Of a stretch of DNA of 8,123 bases, positions 1 through 6,009 are shown piece by piece. The DNA is from Nostoc cf. edaphicum LEGE 07299 (GTDB taxonomy: Bacteria; Cyanobacteriota; Cyanobacteriia; Cyanobacteriales; Nostocaceae): positions 1-8,123 of the forward strand of contig NZ_JADEXF010000110.1 of the NCBI RefSeq assembly GCF_015207245.1, in the 5' to 3' direction. The notes beneath the pieces were generated by a model. The model made no database searches and was not told the DNA's origin. It was given only the letters and a program-made list of their open reading frames with translations. How positions within the stretch are numbered: position 1 is the first letter of the stretch; the number at the start of each line of letters is the position of its first letter. The position numbers and the translations under genes are program-made.

Positions 1-84
1 GTGTTTATTTGATATAACTATGCCAGTATGCCCAGCTTTTTTCTAATTAAATTATCAATTACCAATAGTGAGAGCATTAGAAAT

Positions 85-111
85 TTGTATCAGAACAACT
101 TTATATATAAA
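85..111 (+). promoter_or_regulatory. possible promoter upstream of the GntR-type gene
   Basis: A TTGTAT hexamer (85-90) precedes TATAAA (106-111) with a 15-bp spacer, shorter than the usual 16-18. The -10 candidate lies in a very AT-rich stretch that includes a perfect 12-bp palindrome, TTTATATATAAA (100-111). Transcription from here would give a leader of roughly 135 nt containing the CTCAGCACT repeats. The match is weak and rests only on hexamer similarity. No other convincing signal was seen in bases 1-84. Confidence 0.25.
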
Positions 112-154
112 TAAAATATTCAATATGTAGCAAATGCATCTGGACACTAAAGGA

Positions 155-240
155 GCGCTGAGTTAAAAGTGCTGAGTAGGCAAGCAACACTTAATACTCA
201 AACCTCAGCACTCAAAACTCAGCACTCAGCACTTAGTATT
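155..240. repeat. CTCAGCACT short repeats in direct and inverted orientation
   Basis: Three direct copies of CTCAGCACT lie at 204-212, 218-226 and 225-233, the last two overlapping. The inverted form AAGTGCTGAGT (167-177) is a perfect 11-bp complement of ACTCAGCACTT (224-234), and AATACT (193-198) can pair with AGTATT (235-240). A transcript could therefore fold into a stem ending just before the Shine-Dalgarno at 241-247. Repeats of this look are common in Nostocales intergenic DNA. Any effect on translation is inference. Confidence 0.75.
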
Positions 241-247
241 AAGGAGG
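241..247 (+). promoter_or_regulatory. strong Shine-Dalgarno deciding the GntR start
   Basis: AAGGAGG is a near-perfect anti-16S match. It sits 7 nt before ATG 255, but only 4 nt before GTG 252 and 1 nt before TTG 249, both in frame. This spacing favours ATG 255. Confidence 0.75.
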
Positions 248-254
248 TTTGGTG

Positions 255-1238
255 ATGATTCAATTCCGTATTCAGCCAGACAGCGAAATTCCCGCATCAA
301 CCCAGCTGTTTAATCAAATCCGATTTGCGATCGCTTCTCGGCAATATCCCCCTGCTTACAAATTACCAAGCACACGGGCGTTGGCAATGCAAACGGGGTT
401 ACACCGAAATACCATAAGTAAGGTTTACCGTCAACTAGAGGAAGACGGATTTGTTGAAAGTATGGCTGGTTCGGGTATTTATGTTCGTGCCCAAGGTCAT
501 GAGGGCGGTAGTAGGCTGCAATCACCAATTCTCAAACAAAATCCTGATGCATATCAAGTTGTCCAGCAAGCACTTGACGAACTGCTCTCTCAAGGATGTA
601 CGCTGAATCAAGCTAGAGAGCTATTTTTAGCGGAAATTGACTGGCGCTTGCGTTGTAGTGCGCGGGTACTGGTTGCAGTTCCATCTTATGATATGGGTGC
701 TGGTGAGTTGATGGTGTATGAATTAGAGCGATCGCTAAAAATTCCAGTCCAGTTGGTAGCAATGGAAGAATTAACCGCTGTTCTAGATAAAACTACCTCT
801 GCGACAGTAGTCACCAGTCGGTATTTTATCAGTAATGTAGAAGCGATCGCAGCTCCAAAAGCCGCACGAGTAATTCCTCTAGATATCTACGACTACAGCA
901 AAGAACTCAGCATCTTGAAAACCTTACCAAAAGAAAACTGTGTTGGGATAGTTAGCCTCAGTTCTGGGATTGCACGAGCCGCAGAAGTCATTCTCCACGG
1001 TTTGCGCGGTGATGAACTACTGGTAATGACTTCCCAGCCAAAAGATGCTTACAAACTTCAGGCAATGGTTAAACGAGCTGAGGTAATCATAAGCGATCAA
1101 GCCAGTTTTGCGGCAGTGCAAGCAGCCGTGCAAGCATCTGATGAAGATATTATTCGTCCGCCAAAGCTGATTAAGGTTGAGAATTATATCGGCGCTAACT
1201 CGATTAACTTGCTAAAACGAGAACTGGGTTTAAGTTAA
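255..1238 (+). CDS. GntR-family transcriptional regulator with an unassigned C-terminal domain
   Basis: Predicted DNA-binding regulator of 327 aa. Residues about 14-78 form a GntR-type winged helix: the 'LPSTRALAMQTGLHRNTISK' stretch (38-57) is the helix-turn-helix, followed by 'VYRQLEEDGFVE' and the wing 'GSGIYV' (72-77). The C-terminal part (about 100-327) is not a MocR aminotransferase domain, and I do not recognise a FadR or UTRA effector domain. It shows alternating hydrophobic strands and helices ('RVLVAVPSYD' 137-146, 'SATVVTSRYF' 182-191, 'GIVSLSSGIA' 231-240, 'AEVIISDQAS' 275-284), suggesting an alpha/beta ligand-binding or sensor fold. ATG 255 is chosen because AAGGAGG ends 7 nt upstream. 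The FAD monooxygenase follows on the same strand after 152 bp and could be a target, which is inference. The effector and operator are unknown. Confidence 0.85.
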   Translation: MIQFRIQPDSEIPASTQLFNQIRFAIASRQYPPAYKLPSTRALAMQTGLHRNTISKVYRQLEEDGFVESMAGSGIYVRAQGHEGGSRLQSPILKQNPDAYQVVQQALDELLSQGCTLNQARELFLAEIDWRLRCSARVLVAVPSYDMGAGELMVYELERSLKIPVQLVAMEELTAVLDKTTSATVVTSRYFISNVEAIAAPKAARVIPLDIYDYSKELSILKTLPKENCVGIVSLSSGIARAAEVILHGLRGDELLVMTSQPKDAYKLQAMVKRAEVIISDQASFAAVQAAVQASDEDIIRPPKLIKVENYIGANSINLLKRELGLS

Positions 1239-1271
1239 TTAAAACTTACGCAAAATATTTCTCAAACTCTC

Positions 1272-1304
1272 ATTCTCTGTGCCCTCTGCGCCTCTGCGGT
1301 TCGT
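1272..1304. repeat. CTCTGYGCC-type short repeat in the gap before the monooxygenase
   Basis: The stretch TTCTCTGTGCCCTCTGCGCC followed by TCTGCGGTTCGTT contains three related units around CTCTG(T/C)G(C/G). It resembles a dispersed repeat familiar from Nostocales intergenic regions. It fills the middle of the 152-bp gap between the regulator and the monooxygenase. I see no clear promoter or intrinsic terminator in the rest of that gap. Confidence 0.6.
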
Positions 1305-1390
1305 TATTCTCCAACTCGTACCAGTCCTATTAATCTCAAGATAATTCGACCAACATCTTTAAGAGCAACTGATACAGAAGGGATAAAGTA

Positions 1391-2587
1391 GTGCAAATTG
1401 TGATTGTGGGTGCAGGCCCAACAGGTGTAACCCTTGCCCTGCTTCTTGTAAAACGTGGTCTTGCTGTAACGTTAATTGAAGCAGCAAAAGACTTTCATCG
1501 TGTATTTCGCGGCGAAGGATTAATGCCCAGTGGCTTAGAAGCTTTAGAGCAAATGGGTCTATCGGCATTACTAGAACATATTCCCCATCGGCAACTCGAC
1601 GCGTGGGAATTCATTATCGGGGGCAAGCAGTTGTTTCGAGTTGATGAACCAATGGGGTCAACCCAACCTTGTACACTGGTTTCACAACCACCGCTACTCA
1701 AAGCACTGATTTCTGAAGCTCAAACCAATGATGGGTTTGAATTCATTCAGGGTGTTACGGTCAAAGATTTACTGTGGAGTAATGAACGTGTCGCAGGTGT
1801 AGTATTGAGCGATGGGAGAGAACTTACAGCTGACTTAGTGATTGGCGCAGATGGTCGGAATTCCCTTATACGACAACGTATAGGCTTGGAATTGGTACGC
1901 CAGCCCAAAAATATTGATATTCTCTGGTTTAAACTTGCCGCCAGCCCTGAGTTTACAGCCGATAATGTGTTTCGTACTATTGTAAATGGCGATCGCGTAT
2001 TTACCATCTTTCACGGAGCAGAATCAGGAAAACTACATCTGGCTTGGGTGATGTCAGCAACCGAAAACACTGAATCCAAACAAGCCAACTGGGCAGAGAT
2101 TTTTGCCTCCTTATCACCCTCATGGCTAGCAGAGCATTTCCGTAATCATGCAGACACCATTGAATCTCCCATTCGGCTCTCTGTTGTGGTTGGTTATTGT
2201 CCACAATGGCACGCACCAGGAGTACTGCTTCTAGGTGATGCTGCACACCCAATGTCTCCCGTCCGTGCCCAAGGAATTAATCTCGCATTCCGTGATGTGA
2301 TTGTTGCTGCTAATCATCTTGTGCCACTGTTGCAAAAAGAAGCTGGACACCAGGATATTGACATGGCACTATCGCACATCCAAGCAGAACGTCAGCCAGA
2401 AATTATCCGCGCCCAGCAACTCCAGTTAGAAGAAGCTAAACAAGGCGAATTACTGCGAAAAAATGCACTGCTGCGATCGCTGTTGATTCAATTTGCTCCC
2501 TTACTCCGTAAAATAATTAAAAAGTCTTGGTTAAGGCGACAATATAAAATGCGTCAAGGTATCACACAGGTACACTTAACTGTCTAA
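1391..2587 (+). CDS. class A FAD-dependent monooxygenase (PHBH/UbiH-like fold)
   Basis: Predicted 398-aa flavoprotein hydroxylase that would use NAD(P)H and O2 to hydroxylate an aromatic, quinone-like or polyene substrate. The three family signatures are present in order: the FAD Rossmann motif GAGPTG (7-12) with acidic E30 ending strand 2, the 'GADGRNS' DG motif (152-158) that binds FAD and NAD(P)H, and 'GDAAHPMSP' (282-290), which binds the FAD ribityl/phosphate, followed by 'GINLAFRDV'. The basic C-terminus (about 355-390, 'LLRKIIKKSWLRRQYKMRQG') could contact membrane or pack on the core. The GTG start is chosen because AAGGGA (1378-1383) lies 7 nt upstream and an in-frame TGA occurs at 1370-1372. 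Length is normal for single-component class A enzymes. The gene converges with the hydrolase, with 14 bp between stops. The substrate cannot be deduced, since UbiH-like, salicylate hydroxylase-like and antibiotic-modifying members share these motifs. Confidence 0.87.
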   Translation: MQIVIVGAGPTGVTLALLLVKRGLAVTLIEAAKDFHRVFRGEGLMPSGLEALEQMGLSALLEHIPHRQLDAWEFIIGGKQLFRVDEPMGSTQPCTLVSQPPLLKALISEAQTNDGFEFIQGVTVKDLLWSNERVAGVVLSDGRELTADLVIGADGRNSLIRQRIGLELVRQPKNIDILWFKLAASPEFTADNVFRTIVNGDRVFTIFHGAESGKLHLAWVMSATENTESKQANWAEIFASLSPSWLAEHFRNHADTIESPIRLSVVVGYCPQWHAPGVLLLGDAAHPMSPVRAQGINLAFRDVIVAANHLVPLLQKEAGHQDIDMALSHIQAERQPEIIRAQQLQLEEAKQGELLRKNALLRSLLIQFAPLLRKIIKKSWLRRQYKMRQGITQVHLTV

Positions 2588-2624
2588 AAAACCGCCAGCA
2601 GTTATCCCACTTGTGGTTTTGGCG
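2588..2624. terminator. weak possible bidirectional terminator between convergent genes
   Basis: AAAACC (2588-2593) can pair with GGTTTT (2615-2620), giving a stem with A and T tracts on both sides; alternatively CGCCA (2593-2597) pairs with TGGCG (2620-2624). The structure overlaps the 3' end of the leftward hydrolase and its loop is long (21 nt). It is offered because the position is right for a shared terminator, not because the hairpin is strong. Confidence 0.25.
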
Positions 2625-3522
2625 TGTTAATTTGCAAAAATTCTTGTACCCGTTGCAGATAAGTTGGGGCATCTTCCAACATTGGGAAATGCGCTGTCTT
2701 AGGAATCATCACAAATTCCACTTTGTCATTCAGTGCCGCTGCTTGACGACCCATCTCGGCTGGAATAATCTTGTCATACTCCCCTGCTATAAGTAGAGTC
2801 GGCACTGTCAGCTTGGCAAACTCTTGCGGCATCACTTCAGATTGAGCCTTACTGACTGAAGTAAAAATTGTTCCTAAAGCCGCATCGTAATCTGCTTCGA
2901 GAAAATCTTCTAAAAAAGCTTGCCGCTCAGAATGTGGTATGGAACTATATAAAAATCTGGCCATAAACATCCGGTCAACAAATGGGATTTTGCTTAACCA
3001 TTTGGGACGGAATTTCACTACATAGCCACCGAATTTATGAAAAGCACTAAAAGATTTTTCGTCGTACTCGAAAATGCCGCTACAAGTTAAAATTCCTCGT
3101 TCTACTCGTTCGGGATAGCGGTTAAAAAATAAAGTGGCAACAGAAGCGCCCATCGAATGAGCATTGATATAAACACGCCGAATATGCAACCCATCTAACA
3201 AAGCTGCCAAATCATCAGCGTATTCCTCTAATTCATAGGTTAGCTCTCTAATTGCCTCTGATTCTTCTTGGGGGGATTCAGATTCGGCAACAGCTTCACT
3301 TGCTTGGGCGATGGTTGGCTTCCCACCAGAACGGCCAAATCCCCGCAAATCGTAGAGTAAACAATCAAATTGCTCTGATAAAGCATCAGCAGTATTTTGC
3401 CAATATCTAGCCGAACCAGCCCAACCATGCATGAAAACCATCACTGGTTTTACCAAAGAACCGGATGGTTTTTTCACCCATTCGTAGTAATGCTCAACGC
3501 CACGAACATTAATATAAGGCAT
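2602..3522 (-). CDS. alpha/beta-hydrolase fold protein
   Basis: Predicted 306-aa serine hydrolase of the AB_hydrolase_1 type, probably cytosolic (no signal peptide or membrane segment seen). The oxyanion-hole 'HGWAG' is at 32-36. The nucleophile elbow is 'AHSMG' (121-125) with Ser123, the acid is Asp250 in 'GEYDKIIP', and the base is His278 in 'TAHFPMLE', so the triad is complete. A cap domain (about 150-235) lies between core strands. Between 'GFGRSGGKP' and 'YADDLAALLDGL' there is an acidic, Ser/Glu-rich insertion (about 72-99) longer than usual at this point. The gene lies 98 bp downstream of clpX on the same strand and may be the last gene of that transcript. The ATG at 3522 lies inside a heptad-repeat array, and AAAGGA about 10 nt upstream is only a fair Shine-Dalgarno. 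Esterase, lipase, haloperoxidase-like and C-C hydrolase activities are all possible. Confidence 0.87.
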   Translation of the reverse strand: MPYINVRGVEHYYEWVKKPSGSLVKPVMVFMHGWAGSARYWQNTADALSEQFDCLLYDLRGFGRSGGKPTIAQASEAVAESESPQEESEAIRELTYELEEYADDLAALLDGLHIRRVYINAHSMGASVATLFFNRYPERVERGILTCSGIFEYDEKSFSAFHKFGGYVVKFRPKWLSKIPFVDRMFMARFLYSSIPHSERQAFLEDFLEADYDAALGTIFTSVSKAQSEVMPQEFAKLTVPTLLIAGEYDKIIPAEMGRQAAALNDKVEFVMIPKTAHFPMLEDAPTYLQRVQEFLQINTPKPQVG

Positions 3523-3616
3523 TAGTCATTTGTCCTTTGTCAGTTGTCATTAGTCCCTGGTATATGGTTATTATTCCTTATTTTTTGACCAATGACTAAT
3601 GACCAATGACTAATGA
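3519..3616. repeat. paired inverted heptad-repeat arrays between clpX and the hydrolase gene
   Basis: On the + strand, 3589-3616 is four exact heptads: CCAATGA, CTAATGA, CCAATGA, CTAATGA. On the minus strand, 3553-3519 reads CTAATGA, CAACTGA, CAAAGGA, CAAATGA, CTAATGC. The two arrays face each other across a 35-bp AT-rich centre (3554-3588) with a T6 run, so the transcript could form a long imperfect hairpin. The ATG of the hydrolase is part of the terminal CTAATGC heptad, and CATTAGTC in the opposite arm is complementary to it. These are short tandemly repeated repetitive (STRR-like) elements of the Nostocales type. Confidence 0.85.
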
Positions 3617-3620
3617 CTCA

Positions 3621-4961
3621 TTAAGCTGATTCTGGCTTCGGTAGTGAAGACGGATGTATTATCAGTTCAGCAGTTGATCGCTTCTCGACCATTTCCCTTG
3701 TAACTGTACAGCGTGTCACATCCTTACGGGATGGTAACTCATACATTACATCCAACATCAATTCTTCGACAATACCACGTAATGCTCTCGCACCAGTTTT
3801 ACGGCGGTAAGCTTCTTGAGCGATCGCTCGTAAAGCATCTGCTTTAAAATCTAGCTGGACATTATCCATCTTCAGCAGCTTTTGGTACTGCTTCACTAAG
3901 GCGCTGCGTGGTTGGGTGAGAATCGCCATCAGCGCTTCTTCATCTAGCGGATCTACAACTGCTACCATTGGCATCCGCCCAATAAACTCTGGAATCAGTC
4001 CAAATTTTACTAAATCATCCGGTTCTAGATGGCGAAGCGTGTCTGCTGCTCGTTTCTCCTTCGATTGGCCTTCTCCTGGTTGCACAAAGCCGATTGCTTT
4101 TTTGCCAACTCTCTGATCTACAATTTTTTCTAAGCCTACGAAGGCACCACCACAGACGAACAAAATATTACTTGTATCAATCTGGATGCAGTCTTGATAA
4201 GGATGCTTGCGCCCTCCTTGGGGTGGTACATTAGCGATCGTTCCCTCTAACATTTTCAGCAAGGCTTGCTGCACGCCTTCGCCAGAAACATCGCGGGTAA
4301 TTGACGTGTTCTCGCTCTTACGAGCAATTTTGTCAATTTCGTCAATGTAAATAATTCCCCGTTGCGCTTCTTCTATATCCAAATCTGCCACCTGCAACAG
4401 TCGCAGCAAAATATTTTCCACATCTTCTCCTACATACCCTGCTTCGGTCAGCGTCGTCGCATCGGCTACAGCAAAGGGTACATCCAAGATTTTCGCTAGG
4501 GTTTGGGCTAAGAGAGTTTTGCCGCAACCAGTCGGGCCGATTAACAAGATGTTGGACTTTTGCAGTTCTATAGCATCATCTGACCCAGGTTTGGCACTGG
4601 CCTTAGACTGAATGACTGCCAGCCGCTTGTAGTGATTGTAAACAGCTACTGACAGAACTTTCTTCGCTTCGTCTTGACCAATGACGTGTTCGTCTAGATA
4701 CTTTTTAATCTCTCTTGGCTTAGGTATTTGATTAAACGAAATACTAGCAGAGTGAGTACGCCGTTTTTCAGGTGGCTCTGCTCTTGGTGCTGGTTGTGCT
4801 GCCGCACCATTAGTATCGAGTAACTCCTCGTCTAGTATTTCATTACACAAGTCAACGCATTCATCGCAGATGTAGACTCCCGGCCCTGCGATTAATTTAC
4901 GCACCTGCTCTTGAGACTTGCCACAAAATGAACATTTCAAATGGGAGTCGTACTTAGACAT
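3621..4961 (-). CDS. clpX: ATP-dependent Clp protease ATP-binding subunit ClpX
   Basis: Hexameric AAA+ unfoldase that recognises substrates, unfolds them and threads them into ClpP; 446 aa, slightly longer than E. coli ClpX (424). The N-terminal zinc-binding domain has C10, C13, C32 and C35. A variable linker (about 48-72) leads to the AAA+ module: Walker A GPTGCGKT (142-149), pore-1 loop GYVGED (175-180), Walker B 'IIYIDEID' (203-210), pore RKH loop (251-253), the IGF tripeptide that docks on ClpP (290-292), 'IPEFIGRMP' (323-331) carrying the arginine-finger region, and sensor 2 'TGARALR' (389-395). All functional motifs are intact. The ATG lies 9 bp after the clpP stop and its ribosome-binding site overlaps that stop, so translation is probably coupled to clpP. 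Identification is firm. Confidence 0.98.
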   Translation of the reverse strand: MSKYDSHLKCSFCGKSQEQVRKLIAGPGVYICDECVDLCNEILDEELLDTNGAAAQPAPRAEPPEKRRTHSASISFNQIPKPREIKKYLDEHVIGQDEAKKVLSVAVYNHYKRLAVIQSKASAKPGSDDAIELQKSNILLIGPTGCGKTLLAQTLAKILDVPFAVADATTLTEAGYVGEDVENILLRLLQVADLDIEEAQRGIIYIDEIDKIARKSENTSITRDVSGEGVQQALLKMLEGTIANVPPQGGRKHPYQDCIQIDTSNILFVCGGAFVGLEKIVDQRVGKKAIGFVQPGEGQSKEKRAADTLRHLEPDDLVKFGLIPEFIGRMPMVAVVDPLDEEALMAILTQPRSALVKQYQKLLKMDNVQLDFKADALRAIAQEAYRRKTGARALRGIVEELMLDVMYELPSRKDVTRCTVTREMVEKRSTAELIIHPSSLPKPESA

Positions 4962-4973
4962 ACCAGCCTCTTA
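4962..4973 (-). promoter_or_regulatory. clpX ribosome-binding site overlapping the clpP stop codon
   Basis: Read on the minus strand, the clpP stop TAA runs directly into GAGG, giving TAAGAGG followed by CTGGT and the clpX ATG. The Shine-Dalgarno and stop codon share bases, an arrangement that favours translational coupling and matched ClpP and ClpX synthesis. The coupling itself is inference. Confidence 0.7.
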
Positions 4974-5669
4974 TTTCAGAATGGTGACGTTTTCCCCTGC
5001 TACGGGAAGATTTTGCCTGGAAATGACCTGATCAATCAAACCGTAGTTTTTTGCCTCTTCTGCCGACATAAAAAAGTCGCGCTCAGTATCTGCTTCAATT
5101 CTTTCTAAGGGTTGACCAGTATGGTGAGCCATTAACTGATTCAACTTAGCCTTAACGTAAAGAATTTCTCTGGCTTGAATTTCAATGTCAATGGCTTGAC
5201 CTTGAGCGCCACCAAGTGGTTGGTGAATCATAATCCGGGAGTCGGGCAGAGACATTCGCTTACCGGTAGCCCCTGCTGTCAACAAAAATGCCCCCATGCT
5301 CGCGGCTAATCCAAAACAGATGGTAACAACATCAGGGCGAATTTGCTGTATTGTATCATAGATTGCCATCCCTGCGTAGACGGAGCCGCCAGGAGAATTA
5401 ACATACAGTTGGATGTCTTTTTCTGAGTCTTCGGCGTCTAGGAATAACAACTGAGCCACAATCGAGTTGGCTACGGCATCATCTATTGGCGTTCCTAAAA
5501 AGATAATCCGCTCTCGCAGCAGGCGGGAGTAGATGTCGAAAGCTCTTTCTCCCATGCCAGACTGCTCTATCACCATCGGCACGATGTTGCTAGGGCTGCT
5601 TAACTGGGAGTTAATGTTTATTCGACTTAAGTTGCTGATTGGGGAATTTCCCGACTGCGATTCAAGCAT
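4971..5669 (-). CDS. clpP: ATP-dependent Clp protease proteolytic subunit ClpP (the clpX-linked paralogue)
   Basis: Serine peptidase that forms the double-heptamer barrel degrading substrates delivered by ClpX. From ATG 5669 it is 232 aa. The triad is complete: Ser124 in 'GLAASMGAF', His149 in 'MIHQPLGG' and Asp198 in 'TERDFFMS'. The family segments 'ERIIFLG', 'YVNSPGGSV' and '[13 protein letters not shown]' are present. Because all catalytic residues remain, it is an active ClpP rather than the inactive ClpR found in cyanobacteria. The core begins near '[23 protein letters not shown]', about 30 residues in; the Ser/Asn-rich leader may be a propeptide. The start is uncertain: TTG 5687 would add 6 residues and internal ATG 5576 would give 201 aa. 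No start has a strong Shine-Dalgarno. Cyanobacteria carry several clpP paralogues, and the one next to clpX is often called clpP2. Confidence 0.96.
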   Translation of the reverse strand: MLESQSGNSPISNLSRININSQLSSPSNIVPMVIEQSGMGERAFDIYSRLLRERIIFLGTPIDDAVANSIVAQLLFLDAEDSEKDIQLYVNSPGGSVYAGMAIYDTIQQIRPDVVTICFGLAASMGAFLLTAGATGKRMSLPDSRIMIHQPLGGAQGQAIDIEIQAREILYVKAKLNQLMAHHTGQPLERIEADTERDFFMSAEEAKNYGLIDQVISRQNLPVAGENVTILK

Positions 5670-5708
5670 ACAAGCTTTCTTTGACAATTATTTAGGACAA
5701 ATGTTTCA

Positions 5709-5722
5709 GCAGCGGATGCTGC
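5709..5722 (-). other. small GC-rich hairpin in the clpP leader
   Basis: GCAGC (5709-5713), loop GGAT and GCTGC (5718-5722) form a perfect 5-bp GC-rich stem with a tetraloop about 40 nt before the clpP ATG. It lacks a downstream T-run on the minus strand, so it does not look like a terminator. It could shape or stabilise the leader. Confidence 0.35.
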
Positions 5723-5775
5723 CTTTTCAACGAATGAAATTTTTATAGAGCTACGTGTTAACCATTATGCCTCAT

Positions 5776-5805
5776 ATAATTTCCTCTCGTGTGACACACT
5801 ATCAA
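5776..5805 (-). promoter_or_regulatory. candidate clpP-clpX promoter
   Basis: On the minus strand, TTGATA (5805-5800, 5 of 6 to the -35 consensus) is followed after 18 bp by AATTAT (5781-5776, 4 of 6 to the -10 consensus). Transcription would begin near 5769 and give a leader of about 100 nt before clpP. A promoter here would let clpP and clpX be expressed independently of tig, which fits the 340-bp gap. A second AT-rich hexamer, TATAAA (5747-5742), has no good -35 partner. Confidence 0.45.
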
Positions 5806-5828
5806 GCTCAAGTGATAACAGGTGTCAC
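5791..5828. repeat. composite dyad overlapping the clpP promoter candidate
   Basis: GTGACAC (5791-5797) is a perfect inverted match to GTGTCAC (5822-5828), and inside it TATCA (5800-5804) pairs with TGATA (5813-5817), leaving an 8-nt centre. The nested dyad covers the -35 hexamer of the candidate clpP promoter. It is not the HrcA CIRCE element (TTAGCACTC-N9-GAGTGCTAA). It could be a protein-binding operator. Confidence 0.55.
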
Positions 5829-5883
5829 TATTTGCCGAAAATTCATTAATTCTTTAATTATTCTGACTTCATCCCTGAATTAT

Positions 5884-5918
5884 GGGGCATTGGGCATGGG
5901 GCATAGGGCATTGGTTAT
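5884..5918. repeat. GGGGCAT heptad tandem repeat downstream of tig
   Basis: Five consecutive heptads are visible: GGGGCAT, TGGGCAT, GGGGCAT, AGGGCAT and a degenerate TGGTTAT. This is a classic short tandem repeat of filamentous cyanobacteria. The following pyrimidine-rich stretch (5919-5956) contains CCCTTACCTTACCC and no coding signal. A related but shorter array lies upstream of tig at 7668-7688 in the same orientation. Confidence 0.8.
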
Positions 5919-5956
5919 TTCTCCCTCTACTTCCCGATTTCCCTTACCTTACCCAT

Positions 5957-5987
5957 TTCACCAGTACTTTAACTCAGAACTGGTGAA
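5957..5987 (-). other. perfect 9-bp hairpin 3' of tig
   Basis: TTCACCAGT (5957-5965) pairs perfectly with ACTGGTGAA (5979-5987) around a 13-nt loop, beginning 22 nt after the tig stop. In the tig direction no T-run follows, so it is not a standard intrinsic terminator. It could protect the tig mRNA 3' end or mark a processing site. On the + strand a T6 run (6003-6008) lies 15 nt beyond, too far for a normal terminator. Confidence 0.5.
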
Positions 5988-6009
5988 TTTATGGCTGTGG
6001 GATTTTTTA

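Noticed and set aside
155..240. Resemblance of the AGCACTC repeats to the HrcA CIRCE operator
   Set aside because: CIRCE needs TTAGCACTC-N9-GAGTGCTAA. Here the arms are CAGCACTC-like and oriented mostly as direct repeats, with no matching GAGTGCTAA arm at 9 bp.
155..240. Possible CRISPR array
   Set aside because: Units are 9 bp and partly overlapping, without 25-40 bp repeats and unique spacers. The heptad arrays fail for the same reason.
249..257. TTG 249 or GTG 252 as the GntR start
   Set aside because: Both are too close to AAGGAGG (1 and 4 nt). ATG 255 has the normal 7-nt spacing.
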